Below, piece after piece: positions 51,576-60,466 of a stretch of 64,000 bases of DNA. The DNA comes from Candidatus Thermoflexus tengchongensis (GTDB taxonomy: Bacteria > Chloroflexota > Anaerolineae > Thermoflexales > Thermoflexaceae). Both the position numbers and the translations under genes were made by a program. The stretch is from contig JAEVEX010000016.1 in assembly GCA_016842085.1 (NCBI GenBank), forward strand, positions 43,651 through 107,650, in the 5' to 3' direction. A model generated the notes under the pieces. It saw only the letters and a list, made by a program, of their open reading frames with translations. It was not told the DNA's origin and searched no databases. Positions within the stretch are counted from its first letter, which is position 1, and each line of letters starts with the position of its first letter.

Positions 51576-53270
51576 TCACTCGCCCCCATAGGTGCTATCC
51601 CGGTGGAGATAGATGGCCCGTTTGGCCTCCTGGAAGACCGGGTTGCCCTGCTCGTCCCGGACCGGCTGATGGTGTTCATCCAGCTTGAGCCAGCGGAGTA
51701 TGATCTCGAAACGCTTCAGGCCGGCCTGGACCTCGCTGATATGCACGATCGCATAACCCTGAGGCAGGTGCGGATCGGTCTCGACGCGGTGCTTCAGCTC
51801 CTCCAGCACCCGGGCCAGCCGGGGGGCGTCCGCAGGCGGTTGCAGATTCCGCGTGTCATAGGTGCCCGGGACGAGCTGTTCGTAGGGAATGGTCCGCACC
51901 CTGCCTTCACCGAACAGGGGATCGGGGTTCAGAGGCATGAACTCCTGCAGGACCTCCACATCGGCCGAGGAGGTGACTGCGAAAGCCGGCGTCCCCATAT
52001 AGGTCAACAGGGTCCAGGCCGCCACCCCGACCAGCCCCGCCACTAGGGCCTTCCGCCGATGGGAGTAGCGCCGGCTGATGTTGAAGTCCAGGTAGGGCAT
52101 GATCAGCAGGAAGAACAGGATCAGCCCGGGCAGGATGACCCCCATGATCGTTTTGCTGTTGTAAATGGTGGAAGGTGGGCGGGGCAGGCCCAGGCGATCC
52201 AGCGCCAGCAGGAGGGGGTCCTTCAACAATCCCTGAAGCCAGAGGAAATACCAGGGCGCCGTGGTGTGCAGCGGCGTGTTCAGCGGATCGGCGTGCTGCT
52301 CCAGGGGCGCGTCGTAGAAGAAGGCCGCCCCGATCACCAGGAAGGCGATCAGGCCGATCCCCCACAGCGCCTCCTGGATGGCGATATCCGGGATGTAGGG
52401 CACCCGCTTCTCCGGCGGCACCTTGCGGGCTGTGTCATCGCCCACCGCCTCCATCTCCGGCGGCAGGGAGAGGCCGTGGCGCACCACTTTGTAGTAGTGC
52501 ACGAAAAAGACGAAGAAGAGCAGCAGGGGCAGGAAGATCACGTGGAGCAGGTAGAAGCGCAACAGCCCGGCGGCCCCGATATCCGGCGCCCCGCGCAGGA
52601 TCAGGTTGACGATCCGCCCCAGCGCCGGCGGTGGCGTGGCCTCGGCCATGCTCGTCCCGATGGTCACCGCCCAGTAAGACAGCTGGTCCCACGGCAGCAG
52701 GTATCCGCTGAATGAAAGGAAGAGGGTGAAGACCAGCAGGATCACCCCCGTGGCCCAGGTGAACTGACGGGGACGCTTATAGGAGGCGGTGAAAAACGTG
52801 CGCAGCATGTGCAACATCACCGCCACCACCATCGCCTCCGCCCCCAGCCGGTGGACGTCCCGCATCAGCTGGCCGAAGGGAACGTTGTTCAGGATGCGGA
52901 GCATGTTCTCATAGGCCACCAGGGGCGAGGGCGTGTAGAAGATCATCAGGAAGATGCCGGTGATGGTCTCGATCAGGAAAAGGTAAAAGCTCAACAGCCC
53001 CAGCCGGAAGGTGGGGTAGAGCCGGGTCACCGCCTCGTGGTAGAAAGAGGGCTTGATATGGAGGATGAAGCCCTCCGTATGGGGCTTCACCCGCGGGTTG
53101 GGTCGGGGCGGGGGCTCGCCCCGGATGATGTTGCGCACCTCGGTGAGCGGGATGCCCGCGGTCACCCGGGTGACCAGTTCGTCCAGGTGCATAAAGATCA
53201 CCCGGCGCCATCCGTATTGCTGAACTTCTTTCTGCAGGGTGGGGATCGGTTCAGGCCATCGCAATGCCAT
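51576..53270 (-). CDS. Cytochrome b (b/b6 fused form) of quinol:acceptor oxidoreductase
   Basis: A 564-aa protein with about eight helices. The paired His for the two b haems are in HRLGAEAMVVAVMLHMLRTFF and LHVIFLPLLLFFVFFVHYYK. The quinol-oxidising loop is TTAPWYFLWLQGLLKDP, an APWY form of the usual PEWY. Both the b6 (residues 60-270) and subunit IV (290-440) parts are joined. A soluble C-terminal tail of about 110 residues (DVEVLQEFMPLNPDP to HRDSTYGGE) is extra. SD GGAGGAGA. It oxidises quinol, presumably menaquinol, with the Rieske protein. Confidence 0.95.
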   Translation of the reverse strand: MALRWPEPIPTLQKEVQQYGWRRVIFMHLDELVTRVTAGIPLTEVRNIIRGEPPPRPNPRVKPHTEGFILHIKPSFYHEAVTRLYPTFRLGLLSFYLFLIETITGIFLMIFYTPSPLVAYENMLRILNNVPFGQLMRDVHRLGAEAMVVAVMLHMLRTFFTASYKRPRQFTWATGVILLVFTLFLSFSGYLLPWDQLSYWAVTIGTSMAEATPPPALGRIVNLILRGAPDIGAAGLLRFYLLHVIFLPLLLFFVFFVHYYKVVRHGLSLPPEMEAVGDDTARKVPPEKRVPYIPDIAIQEALWGIGLIAFLVIGAAFFYDAPLEQHADPLNTPLHTTAPWYFLWLQGLLKDPLLLALDRLGLPRPPSTIYNSKTIMGVILPGLILFFLLIMPYLDFNISRRYSHRRKALVAGLVGVAAWTLLTYMGTPAFAVTSSADVEVLQEFMPLNPDPLFGEGRVRTIPYEQLVPGTYDTRNLQPPADAPRLARVLEELKHRVETDPHLPQGYAIVHISEVQAGLKRFEIILRWLKLDEHHQPVRDEQGNPVFQEAKRAIYLHRDSTYGGE

Positions 53271-53339
53271 CGGATCTCCTCCTCGCCGCTCCTGGAAGTC
53301 AGCTCAAGTGAAAAGACCCATCGGGGCCGGGAAAAGGCT

Positions 53340-53909
53340 CTAAGCCTGCTTCTTCTCCGCCGGCTTCCCCAGGATCTTCTTCCCGGTGTCCACCTCGATG
53401 ATCAGGTTCGGATCCGGAACCGGCAACGGATCGCCCTGCGGATCCGTCTGGGCCACGATGCGCCCGCTGGCGTCCTTCAGGTAAATCACAAAGCGGTCCA
53501 GGTTGCGGGGGGCCGGCCCCTCAATGTAGGTCCCATCCAGCTGGAACTTGGAGCCGTGACACGGACACTCGAAGCGGAAATTGCTGGGGACCCACTTGTA
53601 AAGGCAACCCAGGTGGGTGCAGACTTTGTAGATGGCCAGGATCCCTTTCTCTGTATTGACCAGCCAGATCTTGGCCTCCGGGAACTCCTTCGGTCCCTCG
53701 CCGACCTTCGGCAGCACATCCCCAGCCCGTCCGAAGGGGAAGATCCCGCCGAACTCCCCCACCTTGAAGCGGGGCAGGGCGAAGAGGACGCTCAGCCCGC
53801 CCAGCTCCGCCATGAAGAGGGCCATAGAGGCCGCCCAGACATACGTCAGGAACTCCCGCCGGGTGATGCCCGGCGCCGCTGCCGTCGGAATCGCCTGCGC
53901 CTCCGCCAT
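53340..53909 (-). CDS. Rieske iron-sulfur protein
   Basis: A 189-aa protein. An N-terminal helix (TYVWAASMALFMAELGGLSVLFAL) anchors it. The [2Fe-2S] ligands are in CTHLGCLYKW and CPCHGSKFQLDGTYIEGPAPRNLDRF. SD AAGGAGGGAAAG. It is the first gene of a Rieske-cytochrome b-cytochrome c operon and passes electrons from quinol to cytochrome c. Confidence 0.96.
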   Translation of the reverse strand: MAEAQAIPTAAAPGITRREFLTYVWAASMALFMAELGGLSVLFALPRFKVGEFGGIFPFGRAGDVLPKVGEGPKEFPEAKIWLVNTEKGILAIYKVCTHLGCLYKWVPSNFRFECPCHGSKFQLDGTYIEGPAPRNLDRFVIYLKDASGRIVAQTDPQGDPLPVPDPNLIIEVDTGKKILGKPAEKKQA

Positions 53910-53942
53910 CTTTCCCTCCTTGCGCTCGCCACCAGGATCAGG

Positions 53943-53970
53943 AGTTACACCGCTGGGCTCCGATCCAGAA
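53943..53970 (+). repeat. Dispersed intergenic repeat, copy 10
   Basis: AGTTACACCGCTGGGCTCCG is followed by ATCCAGAAG; it matches the type copy in core and downstream context. Confidence 0.5.
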
Positions 53971-54156
53971 GGCCAGATGACCTGCTCTCCTGGAGCCGGG
54001 CCAGCTTCCAGAGTCCCATGAGAATGAGAAGGTCACATAACTTTGAAACGGACAGCGAAGCCGCTCATTCTCCGACCACCGGATACTTGGGGGAAAACAT
54101 GGAGTTGCGCTACCGGTCTTTCCCTGGGAGCCTCAGAATCCTCCCCTAACACGATC

Positions 54157-54186
54157 ACTATAACATAAAGCTGGAGGGGGCGTCAA
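54157..54186 (-). promoter_or_regulatory. Promoter of the Rieske operon
   Basis: The minus strand carries TTGACG (54181-54186), an 18-bp spacer and TATAGT (54157-54162). Transcription would start near 54150, about 240 nt before the Rieske gene. Confidence 0.6.
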
Positions 54187-54238
54187 TCCCTCGAGCCCAA
54201 AAATTTGAAATTGTTCTCCAATTAGGACAGAACCCGGG

Positions 54239-54280
54239 CCGTCGGGTTCGAATCTGGGAAGGCGGGATGGTCCCTCCTCT
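54239..54280 (+). repeat. Dispersed intergenic repeat, copy 11 (extended)
   Basis: CCGTCGGGTTCGAATCTGGG then AAGGCGGGATGGTCCCTCC. The 3' half is almost identical to the copy at 59828-59866. Confidence 0.5.
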
Positions 54281-54314
54281 CGCTCTATCTGCCCGGAGGC
54301 GTCAGCCCCAGGCC

Positions 54315-55451
54315 TTAAACGTTCCGGATCCATGCCGCCAGGGCTTTGAGCAACAGCGTTCCGTAACTTCCAGGCGATAGCTCAAAAACCAGGAGGGCCT
54401 CCCGCCGGTCCGGCTGAAGATCCCGAAGGTCCAGGGCCAGCGGCCGACACCAGACCGGCCGTCGGGTCGGCGGGGGTGCGTCCTCCAGCAACGCTCCCTT
54501 CCGGAAATGGGAAAGGGATAGCCCCTCCTCCGCCAGCGCCGCGGCCATCGCCTCGGACCATGGGGATTCATAGCGAGCCCGCCGGTGGGGCAGCCCCACG
54601 ATCGCCTCCATCTCCTGGGGCGGTTCCAGGGGCACGGGGAACCGTTCTCCCCGGATCTCGATCTCAAGATGGGGAAGCGACACCCATACCCATCGGAGCG
54701 CCCGGTTCCAGACCCAGGCCCGATAGGCGTCCACCCATAAGGCCCGGAGGCGCGCGGGGATGCGTCGCACCGCTCCCCGCCAGTCCGTCGGATGATCCTT
54801 CAGAAAGGTGAGCACGCTTCGATAATTGGATGGGCGGGGCGCCCGCTCCTGCATCGCCGCCCAGTTTCCCCACCAGGCCCGGGCTTCGGATTTGAAGGCC
54901 CGCACCTCCGGCGGATCACCGACCATCGGGACGGTCAGATAAATCCGGAGAACCTCCTCCGCCTGGCCCAGGAGGAGCGGCCGGCCGATGAAGCCCGCTT
55001 CCGGGCTCCACGATCCGAAGCGCTGATCATCGAAATAATTGGGGAAACCATGGATCGCCAGGGCGGCCACTGCCGCCGGCAGCCGCTCGACCTCGAGATC
55101 ATCCAGCTCCCGAAGCCGAACCACAAACCGGTTCCCCCGCAGATCCTGGGGACGCAACGGGCGATCCGCCTCACCGATACGGACCGCCTCGAAGCCACGG
55201 CCCTGAATCCGATCCGGCCCCCGACCCCGGACAGCCGCCATCTGAACGGCGATGGCCTCCCGATCCTTGAGGGCCGGGAAAATCACCGCCCGCTGGGGAA
55301 CTCCCAGCCGCGCGGCCAGCTCCCCCTGGACCTCCAGGGTGGTTCGCTCCCGCTTGCGAACCCGATACAGGACATAGGGTCCCCCGGGCCGGAGCGGGAG
55401 CTCCACGATTTCCTCAACCTGAAAATCCTCCGGGCGAACTTTCCAGCGCAC
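54315..55451 (-). CDS. truD: tRNA pseudouridine(13) synthase TruD
   Basis: A 378-aa enzyme, starting at GTG 55451 without a clear SD. It has RPEDFQVEEIVELPL, the catalytic motif in FPALKDREAIAVQ (Asp after Lys), GNRFVVRLREL and FPNYFDDQRFGSW, all characteristic of TruD. It isomerises U13 in tRNA-Glu. It is longer than the E. coli protein (349 aa) by a small insertion. It lies alone between the bc operon and an aminotransferase gene. Confidence 0.93.
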   Translation of the reverse strand: MRWKVRPEDFQVEEIVELPLRPGGPYVLYRVRKRERTTLEVQGELAARLGVPQRAVIFPALKDREAIAVQMAAVRGRGPDRIQGRGFEAVRIGEADRPLRPQDLRGNRFVVRLRELDDLEVERLPAAVAALAIHGFPNYFDDQRFGSWSPEAGFIGRPLLLGQAEEVLRIYLTVPMVGDPPEVRAFKSEARAWWGNWAAMQERAPRPSNYRSVLTFLKDHPTDWRGAVRRIPARLRALWVDAYRAWVWNRALRWVWVSLPHLEIEIRGERFPVPLEPPQEMEAIVGLPHRRARYESPWSEAMAAALAEEGLSLSHFRKGALLEDAPPPTRRPVWCRPLALDLRDLQPDRREALLVFELSPGSYGTLLLKALAAWIRNV

Positions 55452-55560
55452 GCTCGCGCTTTATCCGGTTACGGATTCCGGGATACAGGCCGCCCGGTCC
55501 CCGGAAGCATGGATGCCCCTCCAGGAGCGGGAGATGGGGGCCGCCTTTGACAGCCCAGCC

Positions 55561-56910
55561 TTATTTTCCGACCGAGGTCACCTCGGCCGGCCCGATGCGT
55601 TTGCCCTTGAGGACCGCGCGCACGGCGTCGGCGAAGCGGTTCAGCGTTTCGTCCACCACCTCCGGCGTGTGGGCGGCGCACGTGAACCAGGGCTCCCGCG
55701 GATCCACCTCAAACATCACGCCGCGCTCGTAGCACGCTAGGCCAATTTCAGAGTACAGTTCGATATCGCTGCGCATGGTATCCCGGTGATCCCGCGGGGT
55801 CCCTTCGAAATTCAACAGGAAGCTGAACATGTTCGGGTGGCCGGAGACCGCATGCGGAACGCCCGCTTCGGTCAGGATCTCGCTGATCCCTTTCATCAGC
55901 CGCTCGCCCGCCCGGGCAGCCCGCTCCAGTGCGTCGGTCGTCTCCAGGATCTCCAGAGTGGCATCCGCGGCGGCGGTGCCCACCACGTTCCCGTTATATG
56001 TGCCGGCATGGGCGACCGCGCCCGGCTCGATGGTCATCATGATCTCCCGCCGGCCTCCGATGGCAGCGATGGGAAATCCGTTCCCCATCGCCTTGGCGTA
56101 GGTGACCAGATCCGCCCGCACGCCGAAGAACTCCTGGGCCCCGCCCCGGGCGATGCGGAAACCGGTCTTGACCTCGTCGAAGATCAGGACAATGCCGTAT
56201 TCATCGCAGAGGTGCCGCAGGAAGGGGAGGAACTCCGGGTGAGGCATGATCGCCGCGCTGTTGCCCAGCATGGGTTCCACGATGATCGCGGCGATATCCC
56301 CCCATTTCGCCTTCACCGTTCGTTCCACGGCCTCAAAATCGTTGAAGGGCAGCGGGATGACCAGGTCGGCGATCACTCGCGGGATGCCGGAACTGGCGGT
56401 GACGGGGATGGGATGACGACGGCTGCCCATCGCCTGCCGGAGGGCCATGGCGGTGGAGAAGAGGAGATAATCGTGGTGGCCATGATACTGCCCTTCGAAT
56501 TTGATGACCTTTTCCCGACCCGTGTAAGCCCGGGCGATCCGCAGGGCGTGCATGGTGGCCTCGGTCCCCGAGTTCGAGAAGCGCACCATATCCACGCCGG
56601 TCATGCGGATGATCCGCTCCGCTGCGCGGATCTCCCACTCGGTGGTGGCCGCGAAGATCACGCCGTCGCGAATGGCCTCGCTGACCCGCTCCACCACAGC
56701 GGGATGGCCATGGCCCAGGATCACCGGGCCATAGCCCAGGCGATAATCGATGTAGCGGTTGCCATCCAGGTCATAGATGTAGGGGCCCTCGCCGCGACTG
56801 ACGACAAGGGTCTGATCATCGCCCCAGTAGCGGAAATTCGAGGTGACCCCCCAGGGCATCACTTCCTTGGCGCGACGGAAACGCTCGCGGGTTTTCGGCC
56901 AGTGACGCAT
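55561..56910 (-). CDS. Class III aminotransferase, glutamate-1-semialdehyde aminomutase-like
   Basis: A 449-aa PLP enzyme from ATG 56910 (SD GGGGAGG). Features include RRAKEVMPWGVTSNFRYWG, GHGHPAVVERV, RFSNSGTEATMHALRIARAYTGREKVIKFEGQYHGHHDYLL, LIFDEVKTGFRIARGG and the PLP Lys in VTYAKAMGNGFPIAAIGG. It resembles HemL and related class III aminotransferases. Its neighbour is a saccharopine-dehydrogenase-like gene 150 bp upstream on the same strand, which suggests amino-acid catabolism rather than haem synthesis. The amino donor is unknown. Confidence 0.88.
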   Translation of the reverse strand: MRHWPKTRERFRRAKEVMPWGVTSNFRYWGDDQTLVVSRGEGPYIYDLDGNRYIDYRLGYGPVILGHGHPAVVERVSEAIRDGVIFAATTEWEIRAAERIIRMTGVDMVRFSNSGTEATMHALRIARAYTGREKVIKFEGQYHGHHDYLLFSTAMALRQAMGSRRHPIPVTASSGIPRVIADLVIPLPFNDFEAVERTVKAKWGDIAAIIVEPMLGNSAAIMPHPEFLPFLRHLCDEYGIVLIFDEVKTGFRIARGGAQEFFGVRADLVTYAKAMGNGFPIAAIGGRREIMMTIEPGAVAHAGTYNGNVVGTAAADATLEILETTDALERAARAGERLMKGISEILTEAGVPHAVSGHPNMFSFLLNFEGTPRDHRDTMRSDIELYSEIGLACYERGVMFEVDPREPWFTCAAHTPEVVDETLNRFADAVRAVLKGKRIGPAEVTSVGK

Positions 56911-57063
56911 GGCAACCTCCCCATCTGAGAATAGGATTTGCGCAGTCAGGTTCCGATTCAAGGAGATGGGACGACCCCTTCCTGAGGCCCAGGGGGCCTT
57001 GAAGGGAGAAGGAAATACAGGCCCTCATGGCCTCATGGGAAACCCGTTGCATAGCCTCCGCCT

Positions 57064-58209
57064 TCATCCCACTTCCTCAACGATTTCAATCCCCCTTCGA
57101 GCCAGCTCTTCGAAAAACCGTTCGGGCGGGATCGCCCGTTCCGGCGGGACCACACCCCGGGCGGTGATCTCACCGCGGGCGATCATCTGGGCTGCAACGC
57201 TGAGGGGGACGCCGATGTTTCGGTAATAGGCGGCTTCCCCGCCCCACACGTCCTGAGGAGGGTGGCGGTTGCGCAGCACCACCGTGCGCGGATGTCCGTC
57301 CTTCCGCCCATGGACCTCCACCACAAGTCCATAAGCCCAGACCGGGTTCTCCCAGGATGTGGGAAGCGCAGACAGAAGGTAAGCGATCAGATCGATGGCC
57401 GGATAGGTTCTGCCCTCCACCGGAACCGGGATGGAGGAGAGCGCCCCCATCTCATACAGGGCGCGCATCACCCGCATCACATGGGGCGGGAAACACCCCC
57501 GAACCGCCGCCCGGCGGAGGCCGGGAAAGGAGCGGGGCAGGGTTCGAGCCTCATCGTGGGGCACATAATACACGGTTTGCTCCCCGATCTGTTCATGGAA
57601 GCGAACCTTCTTCTCCCCGGAGAACGGTGGGGCCGGCCGCCAGGCTCCATCTTCCCAGTAAACCGTTTCTCGCTCCGGCTCCTCTGGATTGAATTCCCAC
57701 AGGGTGGTGCGCAACAGGCCAGGGGAAGGCGCCAGGCACCGGAACGCGGCGAAAGCGATCTCAATCCCTTCCACCTGATCCATATGACGTGCCCCGTAAG
57801 CGGCCATCACGTTCGTGGTCCCCGGCGTCGCGCCCACGCCGGGGATGAACACCATGCCTTTAGATCGGGCCTCCTCATCCAGCTCGAACTGGGCCTCATC
57901 GAAGGCCAGATCCACCCCGCTGACCCCCGCCTGCACGCAGGCTCGCGTCACCAGGACATCGTAGGCGAAGGGGAGGCCGTTCATGACCACATCGAAACCA
58001 CGGATCTGTCGAACGAGCGCTTCCTCATCCCGGACGTCGAGGGGGATCACCCGAAGGCGCGGGTCTCCGATCTCCCGGGCAAGGCGTTCTGCCTTCCCGG
58101 GGTCGATATCCGCGATCACGATCTCGCGGAAGGAGCTGCCATATCGGCATAGATCCCGGGTGGCCTCCCGGGCCACCGCGCCGGCTCCACCAAGGGCCAG
58201 TATCCGCAT
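57064..58209 (-). CDS. Saccharopine dehydrogenase-like oxidoreductase
   Basis: A 381-aa NAD(P)-binding protein. MRILALGGAGAVAREATRDLCRYG is the Rossmann loop. It continues with DVVMNGLPFAYDVLVTRACVQAGVSGVDLAFDE and FIPGVGATPGTTNVMAAYGA, as in saccharopine dehydrogenase/carboxynorspermidine-type enzymes. SD GGAGGAGG. It stands upstream of the class III aminotransferase on the same strand, so the two may act on one amino acid (for example a lysine-type substrate). Confidence 0.85.
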   Translation of the reverse strand: MRILALGGAGAVAREATRDLCRYGSSFREIVIADIDPGKAERLAREIGDPRLRVIPLDVRDEEALVRQIRGFDVVMNGLPFAYDVLVTRACVQAGVSGVDLAFDEAQFELDEEARSKGMVFIPGVGATPGTTNVMAAYGARHMDQVEGIEIAFAAFRCLAPSPGLLRTTLWEFNPEEPERETVYWEDGAWRPAPPFSGEKKVRFHEQIGEQTVYYVPHDEARTLPRSFPGLRRAAVRGCFPPHVMRVMRALYEMGALSSIPVPVEGRTYPAIDLIAYLLSALPTSWENPVWAYGLVVEVHGRKDGHPRTVVLRNRHPPQDVWGGEAAYYRNIGVPLSVAAQMIARGEITARGVVPPERAIPPERFFEELARRGIEIVEEVG

Positions 58210-58655
58210 GACGTCCTCCTCCAGAAAAGATGAAATGGGGGTTCGCGCGGCCAGGCAGGCTTTTGGAGAAGCCCCTCTGGAACAATGTCGGGCGCGGAAG
58301 GGCGTGGCAGCTCTGCCCCGCAGGTCCAGGGGACCATCGATGCGGGAGGCTCAACGGCCGGAGGAAACAGGGGTCAGCAATCCGCAGTCGCCCAGATGGT
58401 CCAGAAGTGGCAACGGCGCATCCACGGCGCGACCCGGAAGAGACCTCGCCAGACCGCAGGGGGAGACGCTTTCCCGGGATCTCCAGAACAGCGCATAGGC
58501 ATCCTGGCCCCGATGAGAAGTCCATCAGCTCCATTGTAGCAGAATTTCTCTGTCCACAGGGAAGAGCATCTTCTCCCTCGCATAGGGAGGGGAACATGCA
58601 TTTTCATGGAAGGCAGGCCATCCGGCCCTCGGAGGAGACCAGCGGCCCGCCGGGT
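58210..58655. other. Intergenic region, no gene recognised
   Basis: 446 bp between the saccharopine dehydrogenase-like and scpB genes. A TACAAT sequence on the minus strand (58533-58538) could be a -10 box. No product or RNA recognised. Confidence 0.5.
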
Positions 58656-59225
58656 TTACGAGGCGGGTTCCTCCCTCGTGGCTCCGTCCAGCGGCGGCAG
58701 GTCGGCCAGAGAGCGCAACCCGAAATGCTGCAGGAAGAGCATGGTGGTCCCATACAGGATGGGGCGGCCGGGCCCTTCCGCCCGGCCCACCTCCTCGATC
58801 AGGCCCCTTGCCAGCAGGGTCCGCAACACCCCATCGCAGTTCACCCCCCGGATCGCTTCGATCTCCGCCCGGGTGATGGGTTGCCGGTAGGCGATGATGG
58901 CCAGCGTCTCTAAGGCGGCCGTTGAGAGACGGGTGCCTCCGCTGAGGCCCAGGAAGCGCTGCACATCTTCGGCCGCCTCTGGAGCCGTCACCAGTTGCAC
59001 CCGATCCCGATGGCGCTGGAGCCGGAGCCCTCGCTCCCTCAGGCGCTCCTGGAGGACGTTCAGCGCCTCCTCAATGGCCTCCGGAGGAACCTCCAGGGAA
59101 CGGGCGAGCTGGGCAATGGTGGGCGGCTCTTCCGCCACAAAGAGCAACGCCTCCACCCGCGCGTCCAGCGGGAGATGGCCATTGGGAAGGATCGACGGCT
59201 GGAATAATGCCTCGACTTCGGACAT
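58656..59225 (-). CDS. scpB: Segregation and condensation protein B
   Basis: A 189-aa protein with two winged-helix domains. LPLDARVEALLFVAEEPPTIAQLARSLEVPPEAIEEALNVLQERL and LETLAIIAYRQPITRAEIEAIRGVNCDGVLRTLLARGLIEEVGRAEGPGRPILYGTTMLFLQHFGL match ScpB closely. It binds ScpA and SMC in the condensin-like complex. scpA is not in the window. The SD is weak (GGTGAACC). Confidence 0.95.
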   Translation of the reverse strand: MSEVEALFQPSILPNGHLPLDARVEALLFVAEEPPTIAQLARSLEVPPEAIEEALNVLQERLRERGLRLQRHRDRVQLVTAPEAAEDVQRFLGLSGGTRLSTAALETLAIIAYRQPITRAEIEAIRGVNCDGVLRTLLARGLIEEVGRAEGPGRPILYGTTMLFLQHFGLRSLADLPPLDGATREEPAS

Positions 59226-59574
59226 AGGTTCACCTTTGCCGGATAGGCCGTGGGGAGTTCAGGGTCTGTCACGGGATCACGCTTCTTACCAGTATAGCGC
59301 ATCCTGTAAATCGCTCCGCCTTCGCTTCCGTCCCCAACGACCGGGCAAAATCCCGCCCTCACCGGGGATTACCCGGGCCACCAGGAGCCCTGTCTCCGCC
59401 AGGGCTTCCCATACTGGATCCTCCAGCCCCCAGCGAGGATGTTAGAATAGCCGCGGAGGGTCCAGGCACGGTCTCCGATTGCCTCCGGGGAATCCCGGAA
59501 AAAGATGGTCAGCCTGTCCTTATTCAATCCGGAGTTCGGCTGCGCCGGTCGAAACCGTAATCCGGGAGGATTCA
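59226..59574. other. Intergenic region before the small Cas4-like protein
   Basis: 349 bp with no gene or firm promoter seen. Confidence 0.5.
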
Positions 59575-59823
59575 ATGAGCTCCGATCCCCGCTCACTGAT
59601 CCAGGCCCATGAAGTCGGGGAATATGTGTTCTGCGCCCGTGCATGGTGGCATCGCCGTCAGGGCCATCCCTCAACCCGGGAGGAGGATCAGAGGGCTGGC
59701 CGCCGGTTTCATATGCGCTTTGAACAGCGGCGTCGATGGGGAAACTATCTGATCGCTGTCTCCGTTCTTCTGGCGATCGCTGGGATCGTTCTCCTGCTCG
59801 GGGCTCTGGCTTCCCGCATATAG
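59575..59823 (+). CDS. Small membrane protein with Cas4-like N-terminal motif
   Basis: An 82-aa protein with SD GGGAGG 5 nt before the ATG. It reads MSSDPRSLIQAHEVGEYVFCARAWWHRRQGHPS, where HEVGEYVFCARAWWH resembles the N-terminal FCPRRxW-type motif of Cas4/RecB-like nucleases. There is no downstream nuclease domain. A helix follows (NYLIAVSVLLAIAGIVLLLGAL). I think it is a distinct small membrane family seen in Chloroflexota. Function unknown; there is no CRISPR array nearby. Confidence 0.65.
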   Translation: MSSDPRSLIQAHEVGEYVFCARAWWHRRQGHPSTREEDQRAGRRFHMRFEQRRRWGNYLIAVSVLLAIAGIVLLLGALASRI

Positions 59824-59827
59824 CCGG

Positions 59828-59866
59828 ACTTACGGGCTCCCATCCAGGAAGGCGGGATGGTCCTTC
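59828..59866 (+). repeat. Dispersed intergenic repeat, copy 12 (extended)
   Basis: Contains ACTTACGGGCTCCCATCC followed by AGGAAGGCGGGATGGTCC; the last segment matches 54239-54280. Confidence 0.5.
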
Positions 59867-59904
59867 CCCTTTTTCCTGATGAGAGGCCATCCGGGAGGCC
59901 AGAC

Positions 59905-59921
59905 GGAAGCCCAATGGCGCA
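59905..59921 (-). repeat. Dispersed intergenic repeat, copy 13
   Basis: The minus strand reads GCGCCATTGGGCTTCCG, a divergent member before the MaoC gene. Confidence 0.3.
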
Positions 59922-59974
59922 TGGGATGATCCCATCAGCGAATCCGGCATAACTCCCCACAGGAGGCATCGCCC

Positions 59975-60466
59975 ATGTCCGCAAAGAGAACGCTGAGTCG
60001 AGGGTTATACTTTGAGGATCTGGAGATTGGCTGGAAGGTGCGCACCCCAGGCCGCACGGTGACGGAGGCGGACATCGTGGCGTTCGCCGGGCTCTCCGGC
60101 GATTACACGCCGCTGCATACCGACGCGGAATACGCCCGCGGCACGATCTTCGGGGAACGGATCGCGCATGGGCTGCTCGGCCTGGCGATCGCTTCAGGGC
60201 TGGCTACCCGCCTGGGGTTCCTCGAGGAGACCGTAGAGGCCTTCACCGGCCTGGAGTGGAAATTTCGGGCCCCCATCCGCATCGGGGATACGATCCATGC
60301 GGAGATCGAGGTGGCTCAAAAGCGGCCTGCGCCGGATGGCCGTGCGGGCTTCGTGATCTTCAATGTGCAGGTTCTCAATCAGCGCGGCGAGGTGGTGCAG
60401 AAGGGCCAGTGGACCCTCCTGGTTCGCGCGCGGGGGGCTCAGGGTATGGATCCAGATCAGCAGTGA
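59975..60466 (+). CDS. MaoC-like hot-dog dehydratase
   Basis: A 163-aa protein with SD AGGAGG. It has GLYFEDLEIGWKVRTPGRTVTEADIVAFAGLSGDYTPLHTDAEYARGTIFGERIAHGLLGLAI, in which the Asp and His of DYTPLHTD form the (R)-hydratase site. The length is normal for a single-domain MaoC. It hydrates enoyl-CoA in fatty-acid-like pathways. It is 6 kb from no other fatty-acid gene in the window except the acyl-CoA dehydrogenase at 5.1 kb. Confidence 0.9.
   Translation: MSAKRTLSRGLYFEDLEIGWKVRTPGRTVTEADIVAFAGLSGDYTPLHTDAEYARGTIFGERIAHGLLGLAIASGLATRLGFLEETVEAFTGLEWKFRAPIRIGDTIHAEIEVAQKRPAPDGRAGFVIFNVQVLNQRGEVVQKGQWTLLVRARGAQGMDPDQQ

Larger units (their letters stand above)
53910..54314. other. Intergenic region upstream of the bc operon
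   Basis: 405 bp, with the promoter at 54157-54186 and two dispersed repeats; no gene recognised. Confidence 0.6.

Noticed and set aside
54236..54260. GGGTTCGAATC stretch resembling a tRNA T-arm
   Set aside because: No acceptor, D-arm or anticodon stem can be paired around it, so it is not a tRNA; it is treated as part of the dispersed repeat.
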